From the NCBI GenBank assembly GCA_001797675.1, contig MGQB01000015.1, positions 62,001 to 126,000 on the forward strand: DNA of 64,000 nt, read 5' to 3'. Below the pieces are notes generated by a model. It was not told where the DNA came from and made no database searches. It saw only the letters and a program-made list of their open reading frames with translations. This DNA comes from Deltaproteobacteria bacterium RBG_13_43_22 (GTDB lineage Bacteria; Desulfobacterota; RBG-13-43-22). The translations under genes were made by a program, and so were the position numbers. Shown here in pieces: positions 26,329-35,625 of the stretch; within the stretch, counting starts at the first letter, position 1; each line of letters starts with the position of its first letter.

Positions 26329-27540
26329 TTACCTGAGAGCAGGCGTTGTTCCTTTCCAGGCATGGTCCAGAATGGCCTGGACCTCTTCCATTGAATCCGG
26401 AACACCCAGCATAGACCGCATCATGGGGGGCAGGACCGACAGTCGGGCTTGAAACCCCTGTATCTGGGTTTTAAGTCCGGAAACAAACTGGTCTTCCCGA
26501 AGTTCTGAATCCTTGATGGATAAGGGAATGCCGACCTCCAGTTTTAGTTTGTTCAAGAAATCAATCAGGGCCTGAACCGCGGTCTCATCATCGGCCCCGG
26601 AAAGACCCAGGGCTTTGGCCAAATCGACCAGGCGATCCCGGCGGGTGCTATAGAAATAGGCAAAGACCGGGCAAATAACAAAGGCAATGGCCCGGCCGTG
26701 GGGGATATGAAATTCTGCCCCCAGGATATGGGCCAGCATATGAACCAGACCCAGGCTTCCATTGGTGAAGGCCTGCCCGGCCTGCAGGGCGGCCACGTGC
26801 ATACGTTCCCGGATTTGAAGGTCCTTTCCATTTGAAACGGCCTTCGGGAGCCATTCACAGATGGTCCGGGCGGACCAGAGGGCCAGGGAATCGATCATAT
26901 CGGAGGGCTTGGTCAACACATAGCATTCAATGGCATGGCACAAGGCGTCAAACCCGCTATTGGCGGTAACCGAGGGCGGCATGGTAACGGTCAATTCCGG
27001 ATCCAGGATGGCTACATCCGGGACCAATTGAGGGGCAGTCCAGGCCCCCTTAAACGGAGGGACCTTGGTTGAATCGGTAACCACCGCCGTTCTAGTGACT
27101 TCAGAACCTGTTCCACTGGTGGTCGGGATAGCCGCGTATCGGGCCTTTTGTCTTAAGACACATTGGGGCATCTTCTGCGACACCTCTGGCACTGAAAGGC
27201 CGACCCAATCCGGATTTTCATAGAGGACCCAGGCCGCCTTCCCGGCATCAATCGACGATCCCCCGCCCAAACCTATCAGCAGGTCGGGTTGAAAATCCTG
27301 GGCCTGGACAAGGATTTTCCCGATCGATTCCCGGGAGGGGTCCGGCTCCACCCGGTCAAACACCGCCCAATCGACCCCTTGGCCTTTGAGGATCCCTTCC
27401 AGTCTATCCAACAGGCCCTGGGCTTTGACCCCGCTGTCGGTAACGACCAGGACCCGTTTACCTAAAACATTGGTCACACTCTTTAGGGCTCCGGCCCCGT
27501 AATAGATCTCTCTCGGTGAAGAAAAAATATTTACCGCCAT
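26329..27540 (-). CDS. Iron-containing alcohol dehydrogenase
   Basis: This 403-residue group III alcohol dehydrogenase has GLGGGSSIDAGKAAW near residue 90 for NAD(P) binding, TTSGTGSEVTRTAVVTD near 138, and the metal-site motifs GFDALCHAIECYV near 207 and LVHMLAHILGAEFHIPHGRAIAFV near 260, with His ligands intact. It interconverts an alcohol and an aldehyde. ATAGGAGGACA precedes the ATG. It forms an operon with the CBS-ACT gene, which may sense its pathway state. The substrate is unknown; the upstream alkylsulfatase would release fatty alcohols, so a connection is possible but unproven. Confidence 0.88.
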   Translation of the reverse strand: MAVNIFSSPREIYYGAGALKSVTNVLGKRVLVVTDSGVKAQGLLDRLEGILKGQGVDWAVFDRVEPDPSRESIGKILVQAQDFQPDLLIGLGGGSSIDAGKAAWVLYENPDWVGLSVPEVSQKMPQCVLRQKARYAAIPTTSGTGSEVTRTAVVTDSTKVPPFKGAWTAPQLVPDVAILDPELTVTMPPSVTANSGFDALCHAIECYVLTKPSDMIDSLALWSARTICEWLPKAVSNGKDLQIRERMHVAALQAGQAFTNGSLGLVHMLAHILGAEFHIPHGRAIAFVICPVFAYFYSTRRDRLVDLAKALGLSGADDETAVQALIDFLNKLKLEVGIPLSIKDSELREDQFVSGLKTQIQGFQARLSVLPPMMRSMLGVPDSMEEVQAILDHAWKGTTPALR

Positions 27541-27722
27541 CCTTGTCCTCCTATTCTGATTTTATTTTGGGAATAATGCACTTCGGTTTTATTCTGTATT
27601 TAAAAGGCCGGTAATGGAAATCCGTTAATAATTCCCGGTGTGATTCATGTTAAGGTACCTATTCAAAAATATTACCAGGATCAGGTTGTTATGTCAAAAT
27701 TATTCCTTGAAGAATTCTTACC

Positions 27723-29675
27723 TCACCCTTTCCGGGGGGTGACGATCGGGAAAAAGGGATCGAATTGATCGAGGAGGCCCGTAAATTCCACAAGTTTCGT
27801 CAAATCCCCTTCCACCACAAGCCGGCCCTCCGAGATAAGATCGGCCGCGGTCATAAGACCGGCCATCAGGTATTTGAAATCGAGGCTGGACAGGGATAAC
27901 TTCACCATTGGATGAGCATCCTGTCTGTCTCTAAAAGCATGAAGAACGGCGTTTTCCACAGTCAAAAGATAAGGGTCTTCACGGTCTGTAAAGAAAAGGT
28001 TAATGACAAAATGCTTGCCTTCTGCTTTGGGGCCGTTCAATCGCACGGCCAGGGCCTGAAAGAGATTCTCCAGAGGAATGCCCTGTACCATGCCCTTGCT
28101 CATTTTTCCGGGAAAGCCGCCGGGTAAACCGTGGCGAAGTTCAAAAGCGCCGGTCAGGTAAAAATTGCGCCATGGCCCCGATTCGGCCTGATAGCCCAGT
28201 TGTTCATAGGTGTCGGCCAGCAGGGCCCGGGCCTGAATATTTTCAGGGTCGGACAGGACCACATGATTCATCACCTGCGCCACCCAGCGGTAATCTCCTT
28301 CGTTAAAAGATTTCCGGGCTTTGGTGATGACCTCCTCAGCGCCGCCCATATAGTCCACATAACGTTCGGCGGCTTCCACCGGCGGCAAGGAATTCAGCGT
28401 CGCCGGGTTGCCGTCGAAGTAACCCAGGTACTTGACAAAAACCGCCTTGGCGTTGTGGCTGACGGTCCCCTAATAATCGCGGTTGGAGAAATTCCGGGCC
28501 AGACTTTTGGGTAGCCTTAATTGTTCGGCAATCTCTTCTTTGGTGTATCCGTGATTGGCCAGACGCAGGGTCTGGTCGTGGATGTATTGGTACAGATCGC
28601 CTTGCTGCTTCAAATAATCGATTACCTCCTCCCGCCCCCAGATCGGCCAATGGTGACTTGCAAACTGAACCTCCAGCTTGTCCCCAAAGAGAGTAATCGA
28701 TTCGTTAATCTGTTTGGACCAGGCCAGGGCATCCCGAACCTGCGCTCCCCGCGGGGTGTAAACATTATGTAAATGATGGGAGGTGATTTCCGACATACAA
28801 AGAGCGCGAAATTGGGGGAGATAGAAGACAAACTCGGCCACCGCTTCGGTGTCGGGGGTCATTTGAAAGACGATTTCAACCCCATCGATCACCCGGGTTT
28901 CCCCCGTTTCTTTTATGATGTCCGTCGGCATAACAAAACCAATTGACCCTTGCGACAGCAGAGCTCCCAGGCCGATGGTGATAAAGCCTTGGGTTGAATG
29001 AGGTAATGAATGTCCATACATATAATTGGCCCGGCGTCTCATGACGTTACCGGCCAGCACGTTCTCGCTGAGGGCGGCCTTGACAAACTGGTCCGGGGCG
29101 ATAACGGCCACCTTTCCGGCCGAAACATCCTCGGGATTAATCACGCCGAGCACACCCCCAAAATGATCGATGTGGCTGTGCGTGAAAATAACGGCTGTCA
29201 CCGGTCGCTGCCCCAGATATTGGTCAGCCAGATCAAGGGCGGCCCTGGAAGACTCGGCCGAGGTCAGGGGATCGATCACGATCCACCCGGTTTCTCCGCG
29301 GATCAAAGTCATATGAGCCAGATCAAAGGAGCGGACCTGATAAATGCCCTCGACCACCTCAAAGAGGCCGTGATGCAGGGCATTGAGCTGGGCCTGCCGC
29401 CAGAGGCTGGGGTTGGCGGTGGAGGGTGCTTCTCCGGAAAGAAAGTCCAGGCCTGAAAGATCGTAGGTTATTTTGCCGTCTCCCGGACGTAATAGGGTGA
29501 GAGGGGAAATACCGGCGATAAAACCACGGCCGGCATTTTCAAAACTTCGCCGGTCCTCAAAAGGCAGTTCCTTTAGTACCGCCATATTTTTATTAACCGT
29601 ATGTTCTGTTGCCGGTTTTGGCCCGGCGAGTTCTTCCGGTAAACCCGACGGATGGGTGGGAATGTTGGCCGCCAT
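27723..29675 (-). pseudogene. Linear alkylsulfatase gene interrupted by one in-frame TAG
   Basis: The track splits this into 401 and 221 residues, but both are in one frame. Between them the frame reads NRDY-TAG-GTVSHNAKAVFVKYLGYF and continues into SLPPVEAAERYVDYMGG. Family members (SdsA1/BDS1 group) normally read NRGYYGxVSHN there, so the TAG takes the place of a conserved tyrosine. The rest is intact: a metallo-beta-lactamase domain with THSHIDHFGG near residue 168, the alkylsulfatase dimerisation domain, and a C-terminal SCP2-like domain (residues 520-650). There is no signal peptide. GGAGGAATGATT precedes the ATG. It may be a recent nonsense mutation, a sequencing error, or a recoded amber codon. 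If functional it hydrolyses alkyl sulfates. Confidence 0.85.
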
Positions 29676-29830
29676 GAATCATTCCTCCTTCATTTAAATG
29701 ATATGAAGCGTAGCTTACTTTCGAGGTTTATTCAAGATTCATTCCCAAATCCACGATGCTCTCTGAAGTGTTTAAAAATCCGGCAGAATGAAAACTTAAA
29801 GGGTTGGAAATTAATTTGTCAAGATAATGT

Positions 29831-30019
29831 TTATGATTTATAATAGGTTAGCTGAAATTTGGAAGGGTTGTCGTACCATTGGACCTCCAACACCAGGTAA
29901 TGGTCTTTGTTAATATCCCCAAAGGGATACCTTGAGTTAGGGAATTTTACAAAAACTTTAGAATAACTCGTTATGCCCTCGGCGTTTTGAGGATTACAAT
30001 GGACCGCATTTGGCTTCAA
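29831..30019 (-). CDS. Short ORF or gene remnant, unknown
   Basis: A 62-codon frame starting at TTG. The second half (VKFPNSRYPFGDINKDHYLVLEVQWYDNPSKFQL) has a protein-like composition, but I do not recognise it. There is no ribosome site. It lies in the 375-bp gap between the alkylsulfatase gene and the secreted-protein gene, otherwise without visible features, and may be a leftover at the edge of transferred DNA. Confidence 0.3.
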   Translation of the reverse strand: MKPNAVHCNPQNAEGITSYSKVFVKFPNSRYPFGDINKDHYLVLEVQWYDNPSKFQLTYYKS

Positions 30020-30113
30020 GGTTGCACAACATAGCTCTTGCAGCCGACAGTTGACTGTCTTGCCTGAAGGGGATTTGGCCGTGGATCGGTCCGGTGGTGA
30101 AGCGAAAAAATCT

Positions 30114-31469
30114 ATGAACCGTATTTTCCACCAATGCTTTCATTTGAGCCTGTGGAACAGAATCATCACGAGGGTTTCCCTGTCCTTGGTGATGCGACTC
30201 TGGATTCAGACACTGGCGGCCGTTCTTATGGTTTCAGCGGCCCAGGCCCAATCACCGAAGCAGCTCTGGGTGTTCCAGGAGCCGGACCAGATGGTTGAGT
30301 ATGACATGACCACGTTTACGCCTCGGCGAATGCTTACGGTTTCTCGCCGGCTGCTCGCCCATCCACAGTATCTCAGCATCAACAGCATGGGGCAGATGGC
30401 GTTTCTTCCCCCGCATGGTATGCATTGGGCAAGCGGCGAGATGGCCTCGGCTGGAGATCGCCTGTGGTTCTGGGACGGCCACCAGACCAGAGAGTGGAAG
30501 CTCGAAGGGATGAAGGAACCCGTGGTCGGAGCAGCAAAGCACACGGACACAACCACTTCGCGTCAATGTTTCCTTTCGGTAAGTGCCGATTCACTTTTCT
30601 GGTTCGAAAACAAATTCGAATTCAAAAAAGCTCAGGATCCATTGGATCCAAAACCTTCTGTCCGGACTACCACGAGGATTTGGCGTACCGATCTTGTTGG
30701 CGGGAGGCCGGAGCCGATAACGAACCTCTCATCTAACGGATGGTGCCGCTGTGAAACGGGGGCTTGTTCTGAGACCTGCCCGGAGTGGTATTTCTGGACA
30801 CCGGACGGTGTCGTGGGTGACTTCTTCATGGTGACACGCTTTATTCCAGGTCAGCTAGGGTCAAGCTACCATGAGAGCCTCCTTTACCAGCGCTCAGGAC
30901 GAACCTGGCGGATCAAGAAGCTGCCTCAGCCTATCGAAAGGCCCCTCACCGCTTCGGAGAAGGGAAAGGTACTGGTTGCGGCAATACCCGATGGCGGATG
31001 TTGCGCCTGGGACAACGAAAGCAACGATCAGACCTTGCTGTTCCAAAACGGCAAGGTTTTGGTGCTTTACGACGAGTTCGATCGCTTTAACAATCGCAAC
31101 TACGACGTAAGCTTCTACACTGCGAATGCGCATTTTGCGCCCGGCAACAAGATGCTCGCATATACCGTCGTCTCCACTTCCCGGACTGACAGCCAGATTC
31201 GCCTTTCGTCCGAGGGCAAGGAGAACACTGAAGAGTTGGCTCGCCTCCGCAAGGCAATTGCCGAGCTTCCCGCTGTCGAGTTAGTGCAGCCGGGGATCCG
31301 GACCCGCCCGTTAATTTCAATTCTTCATGCCGAACTCGTAGGCTGGCTGAATGATCGTGAAATCCTTGTGGTTCAGGATCGACGTCTGGCAGTCTATGAT
31401 ATTCAAGGCGTCAAACGGAGGGAAACAACAATTCTGGTGCGCACTGCAGCAGATGCCTTCCTGAGATAG
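30114..31469 (+). CDS. Secreted protein of unknown function, atypical composition
   Basis: I do not recognise the family. The signal sequence RLWIQTLAAVLMVSAAQAQS indicates export with cleavage after AQA. The mature part, about 400 residues, has many Trp, Arg and short beta-like segments (QLWVFQEPDQMVEYDMTTFTPRRM; DRLWFWDGHQTREWKLEGM), suggesting a beta-propeller of the WD40/YncE kind, and a cysteine cluster WCRCETGACSETCPEW around residue 225. The start is uncertain: the ORF is open from a TTG at 30051, with ATGs at 30114 and 30192, the last directly before the signal peptide. Codon choice differs from neighbouring genes, which suggests acquisition. Confidence 0.55.
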   Translation: MNRIFHQCFHLSLWNRIITRVSLSLVMRLWIQTLAAVLMVSAAQAQSPKQLWVFQEPDQMVEYDMTTFTPRRMLTVSRRLLAHPQYLSINSMGQMAFLPPHGMHWASGEMASAGDRLWFWDGHQTREWKLEGMKEPVVGAAKHTDTTTSRQCFLSVSADSLFWFENKFEFKKAQDPLDPKPSVRTTTRIWRTDLVGGRPEPITNLSSNGWCRCETGACSETCPEWYFWTPDGVVGDFFMVTRFIPGQLGSSYHESLLYQRSGRTWRIKKLPQPIERPLTASEKGKVLVAAIPDGGCCAWDNESNDQTLLFQNGKVLVLYDEFDRFNNRNYDVSFYTANAHFAPGNKMLAYTVVSTSRTDSQIRLSSEGKENTEELARLRKAIAELPAVELVQPGIRTRPLISILHAELVGWLNDREILVVQDRRLAVYDIQGVKRRETTILVRTAADAFLR

Positions 31470-31497
31470 CCCTATTCTACAACCCTCCCCTTTATCT

Positions 31498-31530
31498 ACC
31501 GATCGAATTTACCATCATTTATCGGTCGGT
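31498..31530. promoter_or_regulatory. Inverted repeat upstream of tupA, possible operator
   Basis: accgatcgaattt and atttatcggtcggt form an imperfect palindrome with a 6-base centre. It lies about 50 bp upstream of the predicted tupA promoter. A repressor or activator site is plausible, but the regulator is unknown; it might also be the downstream end of the preceding gene. Confidence 0.4.
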
Positions 31531-31578
31531 CTTTTAGACAAGGCCATTCCGTAATTAATGATAGAAGCAAAATATTTA

Positions 31579-31607
31579 TTGACTAATATGCCAGAAATGA
31601 CATAAAT
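31579..31607 (+). promoter_or_regulatory. Candidate sigma-70 promoter of tupABC
   Basis: ttgact is followed after 17 bases by ataaat, about 30 bp upstream of the tupA start. The match is good at -35 and fair at -10. Confidence 0.5.
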
Positions 31608-31637
31608 AATAGCTTAAATATATTTCAGGAGAAATGA

Positions 31638-32504
31638 ATGGTCGATTTTTTTTATAAAATTGTCGGGAGGACGGCCGTCTTCCTTCTCCTTTCAGTACTT
31701 TTTCTTTCTCCCTCCCTAGGGGCAGAAAAACAGCAGAAAAATATCATCCTGGCTACTACAACGAGTACCCAGGACTCGGGCCTTCTCGATGTCCTGATTC
31801 CGGTTTTTGAAAAGGAAACCGGCTTTTTTGTCAAAACGATTTCAGTCGGCTCAGGTCAGGCCATGAAAATGGGGGAAAAGGGAGAAGCCGATATGCTCCT
31901 GGTCCACTCCCCCGACACTGAAAAAAACTTCATCGCTCAGGGATTCGGGATCAACCGGATACTGGTTATGCATAATGACTTTGTTATTGTTGGGCCTCCG
32001 GCCGATCCGGCCAAAATCAAGGGCATGAAAACGACCAAAGAAGCCCTGAAGGTGATTGCCCAGACCGGATCTCTTTTCCTTTCCCGGGGGGATAATTCCG
32101 GGACCCATGCCAAGGAAAAGGGGCTCTGGAAGGCAGCCGGGGTCGTGCCCGAAGGTCAGAAATGGTTTCAACAGACCGGACTTGGTATGGGCCAGACCCT
32201 GAACGTGGCTGCCGAAAAGAAGGGATATACCCTCACCGACCGGGCCACTTACCTGGCCTTAAAGAAAAACCTCGGCCTCGAAATTCTCATCGAGGGAGAA
32301 CCGCTCTTGCTCAACATCTACCATGTCATCGAGGTGAACTCCGCCAAGTGGCCCAAGGTCAACACCGCCGGGGCCAAGGCCTTTGCCCAGTTTATGGTTT
32401 CCAAGAAAACCCAGGAGATCATCGGCAAATTCGGCGTAGCAAAATACGGTGCACCCTTTTTCTTCCCCGATGCCGGTAAAAAACCGGAGTCGCTTGGTTT
32501 GTAA
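31638..32504 (+). CDS. tupA: Tungstate ABC transporter substrate-binding protein TupA
   Basis: A 288-residue periplasmic binding protein with an N-terminal signal sequence ending at SLGAEKQ. ILATTTSTQDSGLLDVLIPVFEKETGF near residue 35 contains the TTTST motif that separates TupA from ModA and phosphate-binding proteins. GDNSGTHAKEKGLWKAAGV near 150 is also conserved. TupA binds tungstate with high selectivity. CAGGAGAAATGA precedes the ATG. It overlaps tupB by one base (TAATG). Tungstate would serve molybdopterin enzymes such as formate dehydrogenase or aldehyde oxidoreductase. Confidence 0.92.
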   Translation: MVDFFYKIVGRTAVFLLLSVLFLSPSLGAEKQQKNIILATTTSTQDSGLLDVLIPVFEKETGFFVKTISVGSGQAMKMGEKGEADMLLVHSPDTEKNFIAQGFGINRILVMHNDFVIVGPPADPAKIKGMKTTKEALKVIAQTGSLFLSRGDNSGTHAKEKGLWKAAGVVPEGQKWFQQTGLGMGQTLNVAAEKKGYTLTDRATYLALKKNLGLEILIEGEPLLLNIYHVIEVNSAKWPKVNTAGAKAFAQFMVSKKTQEIIGKFGVAKYGAPFFFPDAGKKPESLGL

Positions 32505-33202
32505 TGGAACTGATCCTTGACGGGATACTCAAGTCCTTCCAACTCCTGTTTACCTTGAATCGGGAGGTACTGGGAATCACCTTGCTCTCACTCCAGGTTT
32601 CCGGGACGGCCACGATTATCAGTGTGTTTATCGGCATATCGATCGGGACGGTGGTCGCCTTGAACCACTTTCCAGGGAAAAGGGTTTTGGTCAGCTTGGT
32701 CAATACGGGAATGGGCCTCCCCCCCGTGGTGGTCGGTCTGTTTGTTATGATCTTCCTCTGGCGCAACGGGCCTTTCGGTTTCCTGGGTATCCTCTATACC
32801 CCGACGGCGATGATCATCGCCCAGGCGACCATCGCCACACCCATCGTCATGGGAATCACCATCGCCGCCATCCAGAACCTCCCGGCTGATCTGCGGCTGC
32901 AGATCCTATCCCTCGGGGCCACCCGACTGCAAATGGTCGGGTTTCTCCTCCGAGAAGCGCGCCTGCCCCTCCTGGCGGCGATTATGGCCGGATTCGGCGG
33001 GGTTATCTCCGAAGTCGGGGCCTCCATCATGGTCGGCGGCAACATCAAAGGGTATTCCCGGGTCTTGACCACGGCCACGGTCATGGAATCCGGTATGGGA
33101 AATTTTGATATGGCCATCGCTTTGGGGATTATCCTTGTCCTGCTTACCTTTTTGGTTAACTACCTCCTTACCGTGATTCAGCAACGGGAACGTCCCCGAT
33201 GA
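32504..33202 (+). CDS. tupB: Tungstate ABC transporter permease TupB
   Basis: A 232-residue permease with about five membrane helices. SLQVSGTATIISVFIGISIGTVVAL and LPPVVVGLFVMIFLWRNGPFG at the N-terminus, and the EAA loop LRLQILSLGATRLQMVGFLLREARLPLLAAIMAGFGGVISEVGASIMVGGNI, are typical of TupB. It starts on the tupA stop codon and overlaps tupC by four bases, so all three are coupled. Confidence 0.92.
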   Translation: MELILDGILKSFQLLFTLNREVLGITLLSLQVSGTATIISVFIGISIGTVVALNHFPGKRVLVSLVNTGMGLPPVVVGLFVMIFLWRNGPFGFLGILYTPTAMIIAQATIATPIVMGITIAAIQNLPADLRLQILSLGATRLQMVGFLLREARLPLLAAIMAGFGGVISEVGASIMVGGNIKGYSRVLTTATVMESGMGNFDMAIALGIILVLLTFLVNYLLTVIQQRERPR

Positions 33203-34296
33203 ACCGCTCATCCAAAGTTATCGAGGCGGAAAATCTCAAAGTAGTCCGGGGACGGGTGGAGGTACTTGACATCCCTTCTTTTTATTTGGCCGACCGGGAG
33301 ATTCTCTCAATCATCGGCCCGAATGGGAGCGGAAAATCCACTCTCCTTTTGACCCTAAACGGTCTGCTCAAACCGGTCACCGGCTGCATTATTTTCCGGG
33401 GAAAAGAGATCAACTCGAGCCAGCCGGTTTTGGACTTCCGGCGCAGAATCGCCATGGTCTTTCAGGAGCCCCTCCTGTTCGACACGACCGTATTCAATAA
33501 CGTCGCTTCAGGCCTCAAGATCAGAGGGATACCGCGGGAGGAAATTAAAAAAAAGGTTTTGGAAGGCCTCGAACAGTTCAAGATTGTTCATCTGGCCGAC
33601 CGTTCGGCCCGTAAATTATCCGGTGGAGAAGCCCAGCGCACCTCCCTGGCCCGGGCCTTGGCCACAGGTCCCGAGGTCATCTTCCTCGACGAACCATTTG
33701 CCGCTTTGGATCCTCCGACCAGGCAGTCTATTACTGCCGATCTGGAAGGAATCATCCGTGAAACCGGGATTGCCGCTGTGTTGGTAACGCATGATGAATC
33801 CGAAGCGCTGCGGCTGTCGGACCGGATCATGGTGGTGAATGGGGGAAGGATTGTTCAAAACGGTTCTCCGGCCGAGGTCATGAACCACCCGGCCAACCTG
33901 TTTGTGGCCCAATTCGTGGGAATGGAAAGTGTCATAGCGGGTACAGTCCTGGCATGCAAGGACGGGGTGGTCACTATCTCCATTCCTGGAGGCGGGATAG
34001 AGGCCCTTGGGGAGCGGTTGCCGGGTGAAGAGGTATTCTGCGGCATCCGCCCGGAAAACGTGGTCATTGATATCCTTGATCCGACGAAATCGATGAAGGC
34101 CGGTAATGTTTTTTCGGCAAAGATTGCCGCTATATCCTCGATCGGTCCGTTCCTGAAAGTAACCGTGAACTGCGGTTTCACCCTGGTTTCCTATATGACC
34201 AGAGGATCCTTTACCGGATTTAAACTCGCTCTTGGAGAGAAAGTTTTCGCTTCTTTTAAAGCTGAAGATGTACATTTAATGTCCGAGAGGATCTGA
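33199..34296 (+). CDS. tupC: Tungstate ABC transporter ATP-binding protein TupC
   Basis: This 365-residue ATPase has Walker A GPNGSGKST near residue 40, signature KLSGGEAQRTSLARAL near 135, and Walker B VIFLDEPFAALDPP near 157. After about residue 235 a TOBE-like C-terminal domain follows (GMESVIAGTVLACKDGVVTISIPG, and KIAAISSIGPFLKVTVNCGF), which can bind oxyanions and inhibit transport, as in ModC. It energises TupAB. It converges on the radical SAM gene with an 83-bp gap. Confidence 0.9.
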   Translation: MNRSSKVIEAENLKVVRGRVEVLDIPSFYLADREILSIIGPNGSGKSTLLLTLNGLLKPVTGCIIFRGKEINSSQPVLDFRRRIAMVFQEPLLFDTTVFNNVASGLKIRGIPREEIKKKVLEGLEQFKIVHLADRSARKLSGGEAQRTSLARALATGPEVIFLDEPFAALDPPTRQSITADLEGIIRETGIAAVLVTHDESEALRLSDRIMVVNGGRIVQNGSPAEVMNHPANLFVAQFVGMESVIAGTVLACKDGVVTISIPGGGIEALGERLPGEEVFCGIRPENVVIDILDPTKSMKAGNVFSAKIAAISSIGPFLKVTVNCGFTLVSYMTRGSFTGFKLALGEKVFASFKAEDVHLMSERI

Positions 34297-34379
34297 AAAT
34301 CCCGGACCTTACCCAATCTCCATAACCGGTTGCAGAATGCTTAACAAAAAAAATGGAAACTCCTTTCTAAATACTATTC

Positions 34380-35429
34380 TTAAATAAAATCGAGAAAACA
34401 CTGAGGATCTTCCGCTAATAAATGCCCTTCTCCTTTTGCCTGTGAATAGGCATAAGCAATAGCCCGGCACCCCCGACAGGCAGCCCATCGTTTACAAGAA
34501 CCGCACTTCCCCTGATATTGACTTCGGTCCCTGAGACTTTCCAGAATAGGAGAAGTCACCCATAATTCCCGTAGAGAATCTTTTCGTATGTTTCCGACCG
34601 AAACAGGGAGTCTTCGGCAGGGAGTGATCGTTCCATCAGGCAAAATGGTCAGCCCCGACACCCCGGCCGCACACCCCCCCAAAGGCACATCGCCGAGGTT
34701 CTCTGCGTCGGCAACCCAATCCATCTGTGAGGCTATGGGATCGCCGGTAATAATTTCAAGGCCGTCGAGTGGATTGGAAAAGATTTGCCGATAAAGGTCC
34801 CCTACCTTCTCCCTCGACAAGGTGTAAGGCAGAAGTCCCGCTCCCTTTCCTGAGGGCACCAATCTGGAGAATCCCAGTCGGTTTAACCCGAGTGATTTCG
34901 TTAACTCCACCATTTCCGAAATGTTTCCGGCATTGAGTTCGGATAGGGTCATATTCAGAGTTACGGTTATTCCTTCCGATATCAAATGGGCAATACCCTT
35001 GAGAGAGGCTGAAAAACTCCCCTTACCCCTGATCGATTCATGAATTTCTTCCGGTCCTTCCAGGCTGATTTGAACCCCTTTTATCCCCAAGTCGGCCAGT
35101 CTGACCGCCTTATCCCGATTAATTAAGATACCGTTGGACAACAGATACAGATCAAACCCTTTCCGGCCCATATCCTCTAAAATCTTAAAGAGATCTGCCC
35201 TTAAAAAAGGTTCTCCTCCGGTCACATTAAAACTTGGACTAAAAGAGATTTCGTAAGCCTCTGACCAAGCCTGGATCATCGCCCAAACCTCTCCTATTCC
35301 CTGCCTGATTTCAAACAAGGACATTTCCTGGGAAAACATCCCATCCTGATAGCAATGACGGCATCGCAGATTGCATCGCTCGGTCAAGTGCCATTGGACA
35401 AAAAAATCAAGGGAATTAACCGTTAACAT
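34380..35429 (-). CDS. Radical SAM/SPASM peptide-maturase-like protein
   Basis: This 349-residue protein has the radical SAM cluster motif CNLRCRHC (CxxxCxxC) near residue 18 and NVTGGEPFLRADL near 70 for SAM binding. A C-terminal SPASM domain has GCAAGVSGLTILPDGTITPCRRLP, then GKCGSCKRWAACRGCRAIA and a final DPQCF, giving cysteines for extra Fe-S clusters. This arrangement is that of PqqE/AnSME-like enzymes that modify peptides or proteins. It is the third gene of a cassette on the minus strand after the B12 radical SAM enzyme and a 34-codon peptide gene. A strong hairpin separates it from the peptide gene. No clear ribosome site precedes the ATG. The reaction is not known; peptide maturation is inferred. 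Confidence 0.85.
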   Translation of the reverse strand: MLTVNSLDFFVQWHLTERCNLRCRHCYQDGMFSQEMSLFEIRQGIGEVWAMIQAWSEAYEISFSPSFNVTGGEPFLRADLFKILEDMGRKGFDLYLLSNGILINRDKAVRLADLGIKGVQISLEGPEEIHESIRGKGSFSASLKGIAHLISEGITVTLNMTLSELNAGNISEMVELTKSLGLNRLGFSRLVPSGKGAGLLPYTLSREKVGDLYRQIFSNPLDGLEIITGDPIASQMDWVADAENLGDVPLGGCAAGVSGLTILPDGTITPCRRLPVSVGNIRKDSLRELWVTSPILESLRDRSQYQGKCGSCKRWAACRGCRAIAYAYSQAKGEGHLLAEDPQCFLDFI

Positions 35430-35534
35430 AAGCTGTCTGAATTTATTTCAGGTTTCGAGTTTTAAATTTAGGATTAATTCGTTAATGTTGTCCGGCTGGT
35501 TTCGGTTTTTTCGGAGCAGAGTCTTATTAAGAAG

Positions 35535-35588
35535 AAAGGGCGGGTAAGCCTACAGGATCAACCCCCGGCTTATCCGCCCTTTTTTTTC
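35535..35588. terminator. Strong hairpin between peptide gene and SPASM enzyme gene
   Basis: gggcgggtaagcc and ggcttatccgccc pair over 12 of 13 positions around a 20-nt loop. On the plus strand eight T residues follow; on the minus strand the tail is CCCTTTCTTCTT. It can act as a partial terminator that lets the peptide gene be transcribed more than the downstream maturase gene, as is usual in RiPP operons. Confidence 0.7.
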
Positions 35589-35606
35589 GTTGCTATCCAA
35601 GCAACG
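35588..35606 (-). other. Hairpin after the peptide gene's UGA; SECIS-like position
   Basis: On the minus strand CGTTGCT, a TGGAT loop and AGCAACG make a perfect 7-bp stem. The stem begins 19 nt and the loop 26 nt after the TGA at 35626-35628. The loop has G at its second position. Published rules for bacterial SECIS elements, as I recall them, ask for a loop some 16-37 nt after the UGA with a G among its first two bases, so this fits loosely. It may equally be part of the downstream terminator structure. Confidence 0.4.
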
Positions 35607-35625
35607 TTTAGGATTTTCAACTCTT

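Noticed and set aside
28336-28650. 104-residue ORF suggesting a frameshift in the alkylsulfatase
   Set aside because: The two parts of the alkylsulfatase are in the same frame; the break is a single TAG, not a frameshift, and this ORF is a shadow.
35535-35588. Plus-strand gene end at the strong hairpin
   Set aside because: No plus-strand gene precedes it; the hairpin fits better as a terminator or attenuator within the minus-strand radical SAM cassette.
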